Assembly: GCF_044466355.1 (NCBI RefSeq)
Contig: NZ_JBITMQ010000011.1
Span: forward strand, 299,817-363,816
DNA length: 64,000 nucleotides
Source of the DNA: Actinophytocola sp044466355
GTDB taxonomy: Bacteria; Actinomycetota; Actinomycetes; Mycobacteriales; Pseudonocardiaceae
Reading direction: 5' to 3'
The notes under the pieces were generated by a model, which ran no database searches, was not told the DNA's origin, and worked only from the letters and a program-made list of their open reading frames with translations. Numbering within the stretch: the first letter of the stretch is position 1; every line of letters begins with the position of its first letter. The position numbers were made by a program, and so were the translations under genes. This document shows, in pieces, positions 8,819-14,877 of this stretch.

Positions 8819-9280
8819 CTACCCCGCCGCTGCCGCGTTGGCGGCACGCTCGAACTGCAGCAGGACGATGTAGAAGGCGAACACCCCGAGCGGCACCGGC
8901 ACGTCCGCGGGCACCTCGGCGGCGAAGGCGCGGCCGAACATCCCTTCGTGGGCGACGGTGCCGCGTGCCGAGCCGCGCTGGTGGATCTCCCATCGCGACC
9001 GCCACAGCGAGGGCCGGACCAGTTTCATGTGCGCGTCCATGCCCTTGACCGTCCACTCGCGACCGGTGGCGCGGTCGGCCGTGGCGAGCCCGCGGTCCGG
9101 GCCGTGCAGCACGAACCGCCGCCGGGTGTCCCGCTCGACGCGGTACTCGACGCCGTCCACCGTGAACGTGCACCCTTCACGGCGTGCGCCGTCGATGGTG
9201 GTGACGGCGACGTCGTCCGAGGTGATCTCGTACGCGCGGCGGAAGAATCCCCGCCTGCGGGCTCGCAACATGCCCGACAT
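8819..9280 (-). CDS. Small LURP-one/tubby-like hypothetical protein B
   Basis: This 153-residue protein is read from ATG 9280; ATG 9271 also fits. The open frame extends further upstream, but the extra residues are Arg/Pro-rich shadow sequence. A basic N-terminus (MLRARRRGFFRRAYE) leads into strand-turn-strand repeats such as VDGVEYRVERDTRRRFVLHG. It ends, like its downstream paralogue, in PLGVFAFYIVLL. Function is unknown. A role at the membrane would fit the basic start and hydrophobic end. Confidence 0.65.
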   Translation of the reverse strand: MSGMLRARRRGFFRRAYEITSDDVAVTTIDGARREGCTFTVDGVEYRVERDTRRRFVLHGPDRGLATADRATGREWTVKGMDAHMKLVRPSLWRSRWEIHQRGSARGTVAHEGMFGRAFAAEVPADVPVPLGVFAFYIVLLQFERAANAAAAG

Positions 9281-9336
9281 TGAACCAGTGGGCGCTGCGC
9301 TACGGTGTCGTTCGCACGGGACAGGGGTGAATCGGT

Positions 9337-10278
9337 GTGGTCGGTGTTGCGCGCGCGGTGGGGCTTCTGCTGGGGGTGGCCGCGGACGGGGCGTTCGGCG
9401 ACCCGCGCAGACGGCACCCGGTGGCGGGGTTCGGCAAGATCGCGGAACGGGTCGAGAAGACGCTCTACCGCGACGACAGGCTCGCGGGTGTCGCACACGC
9501 GGCCGTGCTGAGCGGCGGGGTCGTGGCGCTCGGCGTCGCGGCCGAGCGGGTGGGCAGGCGCAGCCCGGTACTGCGGGCACTCACCACGGCGGCGGCCACG
9601 TGGGTGGTGCTCGGCGGGCGCTCCCTGGCCGTGCAGGGCGCGGCGATCGGCCGTGAGCTGGACGCGGGCGACCTGGCCGCGGCCCGGGACCGGCTCCCGC
9701 ACCTGTGCGGCCGCGACCCGAGCACGCTGGACGCGGAAGGTCTCGCCCGAGCGGCGGTCGAGTCGGTGGCGGAGAACACGTCGGACGCGGTGGTGGCGCC
9801 GCTGTTCTGGGGCGCGCTGGGTGGCGTGCCCGCCCTGCTGGGCTACCGCGCGGTCAACACCCTGGACGCGATGGTCGGTTACCGCTCGCCGAGGTACCGC
9901 AAGTTCGGCTGGGCGTCGGCGCGGCTGGACGACGTGCTGAACCTGGCCCCGGCCCGCCTGGCGGCGGCGCTGACGGTCGCGGGCGCCCCGGTGGTCGGCG
10001 GTTCGTGGCGGGGCGCGTGGCAGGCGTGGAACCGCGACGCGGCCGCGCACCCGAGCCCGAACGCGGGGCCCGTGGAGGCGGCGTTCGCGGGTGCGCTGGA
10101 GGTCCGCCTCGGCGGCCGGACGGTGTACCGCCACGGCGTGGAGGAACGGCCCATCCTGGGCGAAGGCCGCACCCCGGACTCGGGTCACGTCACCCGCGCG
10201 GTCGAACTGTCCCGGGTGGTGGGCGGCCTGACAGCGGCCATCGCGACGCTGATAGCCCTGATCCGCGGCCGCCGCTGA
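9337..10278 (+). CDS. cobD: Adenosylcobinamide-phosphate synthase CobD/CbiB
   Basis: This integral membrane protein of 313 residues attaches aminopropanol (or its phosphate) to adenosylcobyric acid in cobalamin synthesis. Family features are the N-terminal DGAFGDPRRRHPVAGFG segment, the central ESVAENTSDAVVAPLFW motif and RAVNTLDAMVGYRSPRYRKFG. Length is typical. It starts at GTG 9337. The nearby cobC-like gene at 30837 belongs to the same pathway branch, and both genes have counterparts in the M. tuberculosis Rv2231c-Rv2236c block, here split by the prophage. Confidence 0.93.
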   Translation: MVGVARAVGLLLGVAADGAFGDPRRRHPVAGFGKIAERVEKTLYRDDRLAGVAHAAVLSGGVVALGVAAERVGRRSPVLRALTTAAATWVVLGGRSLAVQGAAIGRELDAGDLAAARDRLPHLCGRDPSTLDAEGLARAAVESVAENTSDAVVAPLFWGALGGVPALLGYRAVNTLDAMVGYRSPRYRKFGWASARLDDVLNLAPARLAAALTVAGAPVVGGSWRGAWQAWNRDAAAHPSPNAGPVEAAFAGALEVRLGGRTVYRHGVEERPILGEGRTPDSGHVTRAVELSRVVGGLTAAIATLIALIRGRR

Positions 10279-10279
10279 G

Positions 10280-10351
10280 TTGTCCACAGGTCACCGAGTT
10301 GTCCACAGTTCCGCGGCGCGCCCCGAAATTGTCGGTACCCACCGGTAGACT
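10280..10351 (+). promoter_or_regulatory. DnaA-box-like repeats and orphan DNA-damage-type promoter
   Basis: Just after the cobD stop, TTGTCCACA occurs twice (10280-10288, 10299-10307); this is the preferred actinobacterial DnaA box. At 10329-10351 TTGTCGGTA, 8 bp, TAGACT matches the mycobacterial RecA-NDp/PafBC consensus (tTGTCRgtg-N8-TAnnnT). It points toward the convergent SURF1 gene and no credible sense ORF follows. The same composite occurs at 57480-57535. Confidence 0.6.
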
Positions 10352-10476
10352 GGCATGGCGGGTGGCCCCCGGGATCGGGTGGGGGTTGAGGTTACGTACT
10401 GGGGGCGGGCCTTTCGCGGTTTTCGCTGGTCGGCGGGCCTTTGGTGCTGTGGTGTTGATGTGTCGAGCCGCGCACC

Positions 10477-11310
10477 TCAGTTGAGCGTGGCGCGTTCGCG
10501 GGCCTCTTCCTCCGCGATCTGCTGCGCCACCGACACGCGGCGAGGGCGGTCCGCCTTCGGGGCAGCCAGCACGCCGCCCGGCTTGATCTCGCGCCACGTG
10601 AAGTACAGCCACGCCAGCAGCGCCATCGTGCCGAAGGCGATCCACTGGAGCGCGTACGACAGGAACGGGCCCGCGTCGAGGTCCGGCAGCGGCAGCGCGC
10701 CCAGCACGCCTGGGGCGCCCTCTTCGACCTGCAGGTAGCCGGGCCGGATGTCCAGACCGGTGGCCCGCGCCACGACACCCGAACCCACCGCGTACACCTG
10801 CGGCCGCCCGGCCTCGGACTCCGCGCGCCGGTCTCGCGGATCGCGTTCGTCGGCGCGCACCCGGGCGGTCACGGTGACCGTGCCGGACGGCGGCGCCGCG
10901 TAGTCGGGCAGGGTGACCGACTTGCTGCCCTGTACCGGGCGCACGTAGCCGCGGTCGACCAGCACGATCGAGCCGTCGGTCAGGCGGAACGGGGTGAGCA
11001 CCTCGAACGCGGGCTGGCCCAGCACCGTGCGGAGCCGGGCGACGACCTCCTCGTCCGCCAGGTACTCGCCGGTGACCCGGACCGTGCGCCACTCGGTTGT
11101 CGCGTCGGGGCGCTGACCTGCGGGAATCAGGGTGTTCAGGTCGGCCGGGGTGGCGTTCGCGGCGTTGGTGACGGCGTCGTTGGTCGTGGACCGTTCCTCG
11201 TGGCGGGCGAACTGCCACGGAGCGAGCAGCGTGAAGCAGACGCCGGCGAAGATGAGCACCAGCGCCGTCAGTGCCAACCATCCCGGGCGAAGCAGCAACC
11301 GCAACCGCAC
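10477..11310 (-). CDS. SURF1 family cytochrome oxidase assembly protein
   Basis: This 277-residue protein of the SURF1/Shy1 family is needed for assembly of haem-copper oxidases. An N-terminal transmembrane helix (about 11-32) and a C-terminal helix (about 216-240) flank an extracytoplasmic domain. The conserved WQ appears in APWQFARHEER and VDRGYV marks the central strand. The C-terminal 40 residues are cytoplasmic and charged. GTG 11310 is the start. SURF1 next to ptpA and cobD matches the order in mycobacteria. Confidence 0.88.
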   Translation of the reverse strand: MRLRLLLRPGWLALTALVLIFAGVCFTLLAPWQFARHEERSTTNDAVTNAANATPADLNTLIPAGQRPDATTEWRTVRVTGEYLADEEVVARLRTVLGQPAFEVLTPFRLTDGSIVLVDRGYVRPVQGSKSVTLPDYAAPPSGTVTVTARVRADERDPRDRRAESEAGRPQVYAVGSGVVARATGLDIRPGYLQVEEGAPGVLGALPLPDLDAGPFLSYALQWIAFGTMALLAWLYFTWREIKPGGVLAAPKADRPRRVSVAQQIAEEEARERATLN

Positions 11311-11319
11311 ACACCCATG

Positions 11320-12165
11320 CTAGAGACCGGCCAGTGCCGCCCTGGCCGCCGCCACCGCCTGGGTCCCGTACCCGCCACCGAACAGCACGGTGTGCACCAG
11401 CAGCGGGAACAGCTGGTGCAGCGGGATCCGGGCCCGCCACCCGTCCGCGAGCGGGTCGGCCTCGTCGTACGCGGCGACGATCCGGTCCAGGTGGGGGCAC
11501 CCGAACAGGTGCAGCATGGCGAGGTCGGTCTCGCGGTGGCCGCCGTGCGCCGCCGGGTCGATCAGCCACACGTGGCCGTCGGCACCCCACAGGACGTTGC
11601 CGCTCCACAGGTCGCCGTGCAGGCGGGCGGGTGGCTCGGCGGGGCCGGCCAGCTCGCCGACCCGTTCGCACACCGCCTCCACGGGACCGGGGTCGGGGAG
11701 CACGCCCTGGTCGACGGCGTCGCGCAGGTACGGCTGGACGCGGTGCGCCACGTACCACTCGGGCCAGCTCGGGCCCGGCACGTTCGGCATGGGCGCGAGG
11801 CCGATCCACGCGTCGCCGGGGCCGCCGGGTGGGGCCACGCCGAAGGCGGACGCGCCGGTGCGGTGCTGTGCGGCCAGCTCGCGGCCGAATGTCTCGGCTC
11901 CGGACCCGGTGGCCGAGCCGATCGTGACGGCCTCGATGACCAGCCATCGCTCGTCGTGGGCGAGCACCTGTGGGCACCGGACTCCGCCTGCGGCGAGCCA
12001 CCGCAGGCCGGCGGCCTCGGCCGCCGCGCCGCGTGGGCGGTCGTGCCGCTTCGCGACCACCTCGGTGCCGTCGGCGAGACGGAGCCGGTACGCGCCGCCC
12101 AGCGGCATCGTCGCGGTGACCGGCTGACCGAGCAGCGCGCTCAGTCGAGGTTCGCGCGGATCCAC
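11320..12165 (-). CDS. Fructosamine kinase family protein
   Basis: This 281-residue kinase-like protein resembles fructosamine-3-kinase/aminoglycoside phosphotransferase-fold enzymes that phosphorylate ketosamine adducts on glycated proteins. Visible motifs are the nucleotide-binding lysine in VVAKRH, the catalytic loop LHGDLWSGNVLW, and LIDPAAHGGHRETDLAML with the metal-binding Asp and the family HRE-D segment. GTG 12165 is inside the end of ptpA (25-bp overlap), so the two are coupled. In the family many bacterial members act as protein-repair kinases; the substrate here is not shown. Confidence 0.88.
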   Translation of the reverse strand: MDPREPRLSALLGQPVTATMPLGGAYRLRLADGTEVVAKRHDRPRGAAAEAAGLRWLAAGGVRCPQVLAHDERWLVIEAVTIGSATGSGAETFGRELAAQHRTGASAFGVAPPGGPGDAWIGLAPMPNVPGPSWPEWYVAHRVQPYLRDAVDQGVLPDPGPVEAVCERVGELAGPAEPPARLHGDLWSGNVLWGADGHVWLIDPAAHGGHRETDLAMLHLFGCPHLDRIVAAYDEADPLADGWRARIPLHQLFPLLVHTVLFGGGYGTQAVAAARAALAGL

Positions 12166-12617
12166 TCGACCAGCCCCGGCATCGCGGCCTCCACCAGGCC
12201 GAGCACCTCGACGAAACCGGCGAAGTCGCCGTAGTACGGGTCCGGCACGTCCGACTCGGTGGCCTGCGGGTCGAACGAGCGGAACATCACGAGCCGTTCG
12301 TCGGTGTCGCCCTGGTGCTTGAGCAGGTCCCGCAGCGCGCCCTCGTGCCCGGCGTCCATGGCGAGCAGCAGGTCGGCGGACAGGTGGTCCTCGTTCACCT
12401 GCGTGGCCACGTGGTTCGTCGGGTAGCCGTGTTCGGCCAGCACCCGTTGTGCTCTGGGGTCGGCGGGCTCACCGACGTGCCACGGGCCGATGCCCGCGCT
12501 CGTCACCCGCACCCGGTCGGCGAGGCCGGCCCGGCGCAGGTGCTCGGTCAGGACCAGCGCCGCGATGGGCGAGCGGCAGATGTTGCCTGAGCAGACGAAG
12601 CAGACGGCCAAGCACAT
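12141..12617 (-). CDS. ptpA: Low-molecular-weight protein tyrosine phosphatase, start recoded by prophage
   Basis: This 158-residue phosphatase has the CX5R loop CSGNICR at residues 9-15 and the DP acid loop in VPDPYYGD. The first codons come from the prophage: ATG 12617 and an AGGAG eight bases upstream are phage DNA, and the att core 12592-12606 encodes residues about 5-9. Joining the host sequence right of attR to this gene gives GTG CAC GTC TGC, i.e. MHVCFVCSGNICRSP, the usual family start. The lysogenic form (MCLAVCFVC) is two residues longer but keeps the catalytic loop intact. Its original upstream region now lies 15.7 kb away. Confidence 0.93.
   Translation of the reverse strand: MCLAVCFVCSGNICRSPIAALVLTEHLRRAGLADRVRVTSAGIGPWHVGEPADPRAQRVLAEHGYPTNHVATQVNEDHLSADLLLAMDAGHEGALRDLLKHQGDTDERLVMFRSFDPQATESDVPDPYYGDFAGFVEVLGLVEAAMPGLVEWIRANLD
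12592..12606. other. attL core of the prophage
   Basis: The 15-bp sequence CAGACGAAGCAGACG is repeated exactly at 28258-28272. Flanking bases differ immediately on both sides (g...g here, t...t there), which defines the core. It lies within the ptpA coding sequence. The short core and its position next to a serine integrase at the other end fit large-serine-recombinase integration. Confidence 0.85.
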
Positions 12618-12631
12618 TTAGGCGGCTCCTA

Positions 12632-12847
12632 ATGCATCTCGAAATCTACGCCAACACCCTGGCAGACCAGTTCGACGAACACCGAGACCGGTACCGCGAG
12701 TACGGCGACCGTCGAGACCACGGCATGGCTGCGGCCTACCGCGTCGCACTCGCGCAGCTGCACGCCTGCACTGGCGGGCAGTTCGGGGCGCCCCTGGAAG
12801 ACCTGGAAGACCCGCACCAGGTCAAGCAGAGCGCATCGGCGCTGTGA
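12632..12847 (+). CDS. Prophage small hypothetical protein
   Basis: This 71-residue protein starts at ATG 12632, only 14 bp from and divergent to the recoded ptpA start. It is rich in charged helix-forming residues (DEHRDRYREYGDRRDHGMAAAY) and has no recognisable domain. It is the first phage gene inside attL, and any promoter for ptpA in the lysogen must lie inside it. The ribosome-binding site is weak. Confidence 0.5.
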   Translation: MHLEIYANTLADQFDEHRDRYREYGDRRDHGMAAAYRVALAQLHACTGGQFGAPLEDLEDPHQVKQSASAL

Positions 12848-12915
12848 TGCCACGAAACGGCACCAACGCTCATCCCGACTCTTTCCGCAGGACCACCCCC
12901 ACAGGAGACATGACC

Positions 12916-13062
12916 ATGGAAATCGTCATCAAGATCAACCGCGAGACCGGCGAGTGGTCGATGACTACGCCAACCGAGATCGAGTCGGGTGAGGAATTCG
13001 CCGAGTACGGCAAGATCACCGGCGCCGTGAAGGCGTACGCCGAGTGGCTCAAAGCCAACTAG
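12916..13062 (+). CDS. Prophage small hypothetical protein
   Basis: This protein of 48 residues is read from ATG 12916. AGGAG at 12903-12907 is eight bases upstream, which favours this start over ATG 12910 and over a longer frame from 12844. It is mixed-charge and strand/helix-like (MEIVIKINRETGEWSM, then EFAEYGKITGAVKAYAEWL). Its function is not recognisable. It is followed by a clear terminator. Confidence 0.6.
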   Translation: MEIVIKINRETGEWSMTTPTEIESGEEFAEYGKITGAVKAYAEWLKAN

Positions 13063-13075
13063 CGCTACGCACGCG

Positions 13076-13108
13076 ACAGCCCCGGTCACCCACGGCCGGG
13101 GCTGTTTG
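13076..13108 (+). terminator. Intrinsic terminator
   Basis: A 10-bp perfect stem, ACAGCCCCGG (13076-13085) with CCGGGGCTGT (13096-13105), has a 10-base loop and ends in TTT. It sits just after the 12916-13062 gene and before the convergent excisionase-like gene, so it can close the left early operon. Confidence 0.8.
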
Positions 13109-13113
13109 CTGCG

Positions 13114-13308
13114 TCAGTCCTCTACGTCTCGTGGGATCGCGTTGATCTGGTCCCGGAGCCTGTCCACGTTCCAGCGGTAGCGCCCAGAGGGCAGCGTGAG
13201 GTCAGGTTTGATCAGGCCCGCGGCTACGTAGCGTTGCAACGTACGCGCCGAGATGCCCAGCCGCTTGGCAGCCACCGTCGTGGTCACCAGCTCCTCGTCA
13301 CCTGCCAT
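13114..13308 (-). CDS. MerR-like helix-turn-helix excisionase/regulator
   Basis: This 64-residue protein has a winged helix of the HTH_17/MerR type: TVAAKRLGISARTLQRYVAAGLIKP is the recognition unit, followed by the wing LPSGRYRWNVDRL. Small proteins of this kind serve as phage excisionases or as BldC-like regulators. ATG 13308 is chosen because AAGG lies eight bases upstream; the frame can start at GTG 13317. It is divergent from the 13427 gene across a region of repeated TTGTCG boxes that could be its operators. It is the best candidate for the recombination directionality or lysogeny switch of this prophage. Confidence 0.7.
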   Translation of the reverse strand: MAGDEELVTTTVAAKRLGISARTLQRYVAAGLIKPDLTLPSGRYRWNVDRLRDQINAIPRDVED

Positions 13309-13349
13309 GACCAGCACCTTAAGGCGTCAGAGTACGCCAAACGGGTGGC

Positions 13350-13420
13350 TTGTCGTGACAGTCACGCATTGTCGTGCTAAGTCGCTTGTTGTCGCCTCTG
13401 TCGCCAAAGTCGTCTACAGT
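13350..13420 (+). promoter_or_regulatory. Iteron-like operator and leaderless promoter of the prophage
   Basis: TTGTCG boxes start at 13350, 13369 and 13389, with CTGTCG at 13398; the first three are 19-20 bp apart (about two helical turns). CGTGACAGTCACG at 13354-13366 is a perfect 13-bp palindrome. TACAGT at 13415-13420 lies 6 bp before ATG 13427, so the transcript should be leaderless. CTGTCGCCA-N8-TACAGT partly matches the RecA-NDp/PafBC promoter form. Confidence 0.55.
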
Positions 13421-13426
13421 CGTCGT

Positions 13427-13591
13427 ATGGCGCAGGCGACTCGTGAACCCAGACCTGGGGAGAAGTGCGTGTGCGGGCAGCCGGCCGTCGTCGTCTACAT
13501 CCGGCAACTGGGGGACGTGCCGTCCTGCCAGAGGTCGTGGCCGCTGACCGGTGGTCAGCACGGCGTGCGCACTTCGCGCGGGCCTCGATGA
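13427..13591 (+). CDS. Prophage small protein, probably translated from a leaderless mRNA
   Basis: This 54-residue protein has three cysteines (KCVCGQPA, then VPSCQRS) that could hold a metal. ATG 13427 lies 6 bp after a TACAGT -10 box and no Shine-Dalgarno sequence precedes it, so translation from a leaderless message is likely. Its stop overlaps a possible ATG at 13588 of the next gene (ATGA). Function is unknown. Confidence 0.6.
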   Translation: MAQATREPRPGEKCVCGQPAVVVYIRQLGDVPSCQRSWPLTGGQHGVRTSRGPR

Positions 13592-13605
13592 GACCTGGGG
13601 GTTCC

Positions 13606-13947
13606 ATGTCCACTGTCCGCACGACTCTGGTCGTGATCGTTGTCGCCGTGCTCGCGCTGCTTGGGCCTGCGTTCACGCCGATGCCCGCCACCGGTGCAGG
13701 TGCGGTCATGGCTGCCCGCGCCTACCAGTTCCCGGAGTCCGAGCAGAGCGCCGCGAGAGCCTGCTACCGCGCAGAGCGGGAGCGCCGTGGTATCCCCGGT
13801 GACCGGGCCGGGTACATCGTGTGGTGGAACGCGCACGCGGGCACCCAGGCACGCGCCGACTGGACTGCGGCCTACCAGCGGTGCCAGGACCGGCACCTGT
13901 GGACGCAGGGCAAATGGAACTGGGACGCGATGGTGCGGGTGCGCTGA
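13606..13947 (+). CDS. Secreted prophage protein
   Basis: This protein of 113 residues is read from ATG 13606; an in-frame ATG at 13588 would add six residues and overlap the preceding stop. An N-terminal signal sequence (hydrophobic VVIVVAVLALLGPAF) ends near ATGAGA. The mature part contains two cysteines (RACYRA and YQRCQD) and Trp/Tyr-rich helical segments (YIVWWNAHAGTQARADW). It is exported by the lysogen, so a superinfection-exclusion or envelope role is conceivable. No known lysin motif is visible. Confidence 0.55.
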   Translation: MSTVRTTLVVIVVAVLALLGPAFTPMPATGAGAVMAARAYQFPESEQSAARACYRAERERRGIPGDRAGYIVWWNAHAGTQARADWTAAYQRCQDRHLWTQGKWNWDAMVRVR

Positions 13948-13957
13948 CGCAAGTCAG

Positions 13958-14203
13958 CTACGCGCGGAACAGTGCCCGCCAGTCCATGCCCACCCAGAGG
14001 AAGTGCTGACCGATCCATAGCCACAGCCCTAGCCCGATGAACCACACGGGCGGGGCTGACTGGATCACGGGCCGCAGGTGGGCAGTCAGTTCGTTGTGCG
14101 AGCGCGTCACGAGCGTGACGGTCTCCAGCACGAAGAACGCCACGATCCACACTGCCCATGCGACGGTCCAGCCGTCGACTCGCCACGCGTCCCAGCTGGG
14201 CAT
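13958..14203 (-). CDS. Prophage membrane protein with two helices (holin-like)
   Basis: This 81-residue protein has two hydrophobic segments: about 12-33 (WTVAWAVWIVAFFVLETVTLV) and about 50-70 (PPVWFIGLGLWLWIGQHFLW). Small two-helix proteins at the end of a phage late operon are often holins, but no sequence motif proves this. It follows the 14204 gene directly and is the last gene of the late operon. Confidence 0.5.
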   Translation of the reverse strand: MPSWDAWRVDGWTVAWAVWIVAFFVLETVTLVTRSHNELTAHLRPVIQSAPPVWFIGLGLWLWIGQHFLWVGMDWRALFRA

Positions 14204-14404
14204 CTAGGACGCCCCCTTGGTGGCCGCGTAGAGCGCCACAGGCAGGCTCACGAGCGGCCCAAGCACTGCCAGCCAGACATGCCAGGTGCGGTCGGCGCGT
14301 GCCTCCACGTGCGTCAGGCGCACCTGCGCCTCGGCGGTGAACGCGGCCACCTCCCGGTCAAGCTTCACCAGCAGGTCATAGAATTCGTCGGTGCTTCTAG
14401 CCAT
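14204..14404 (-). CDS. Prophage small protein with one C-terminal membrane helix
   Basis: This 66-residue protein has an amphipathic N-terminal helix (EFYDLLVKLDREVAAFTAEAQVRL) followed by one hydrophobic helix (WLAVLGPLVSLPVALYAA) and a short tail. It resembles small phage haemolysin/holin-associated proteins in layout only. Its stop directly abuts the start of the next membrane protein, so a two-gene lysis-like cassette is possible, although no endolysin gene is found. Confidence 0.5.
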   Translation of the reverse strand: MARSTDEFYDLLVKLDREVAAFTAEAQVRLTHVEARADRTWHVWLAVLGPLVSLPVALYAATKGAS

Positions 14405-14416
14405 GGCGATCTCCCC

Positions 14417-14866
14417 TTACGGGACCGGCTGGACGACCAGCTTCTTCCACTGGAACGTGGCGGTGGTCCCGGCGCTGGCCTTGAACAGCTGTTGGCAGTT
14501 GTAGGTCGCGCCTGCCGTGAGGCCTTCGACCATCACCGCCCGGCCGAACGAGGCATCGTCAGCGCCCAGCACCGAAACCGCGTTGTCGTCGACCGCGGCG
14601 ACCACGTCGGTGCCCGAGCCGATGGTGCCGCCGGTGCGGATCCGGAACGTCATGTAGGAGCGACCTGAGGTGCTGTTGTCGACGAACGAACTGTTGTGGA
14701 CGAGCACCGTTCCGGATGCCGGGGCGACGAACGCGACCCCGCACGCCGTCCCACCCGTGAGGGTCGCGGTGTACGTCGTCGAGGTGGTGGAGCCGGATGC
14801 GGTCTCGGCGCTCGACTCGGCTACGCCGAGCACGTTCGCGGTGAGCCTCTGGCCTGCGAAAGCCAT
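14417..14866 (-). CDS. Putative phage tail/baseplate protein
   Basis: This 149-residue protein is read from ATG 14866, preceded by a strong GGAGG. The frame is open far upstream, but that part only shadows the preceding gene. The sequence is low in charge, rich in Thr/Ser/Gly/Ala, and predicted all-beta (for example SGTVLVHNSSFVDNSTSG), like the jelly-roll or fibre-like tail-tip proteins found after the minor tail protein in siphophages. It could be the receptor-binding or decorative tail component. Confidence 0.6.
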   Translation of the reverse strand: MAFAGQRLTANVLGVAESSAETASGSTTSTTYTATLTGGTACGVAFVAPASGTVLVHNSSFVDNSTSGRSYMTFRIRTGGTIGSGTDVVAAVDDNAVSVLGADDASFGRAVMVEGLTAGATYNCQQLFKASAGTTATFQWKKLVVQPVP

Positions 14867-14877
14867 CGGGGTTCCTC

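Noticed and set aside
10355..10738. Plus-strand frame of 127 codons downstream of the orphan damage-type promoter
   Set aside because: It overlaps the well-supported SURF1 gene on the other strand, has no homologue-like features and no clear ribosome-binding site.
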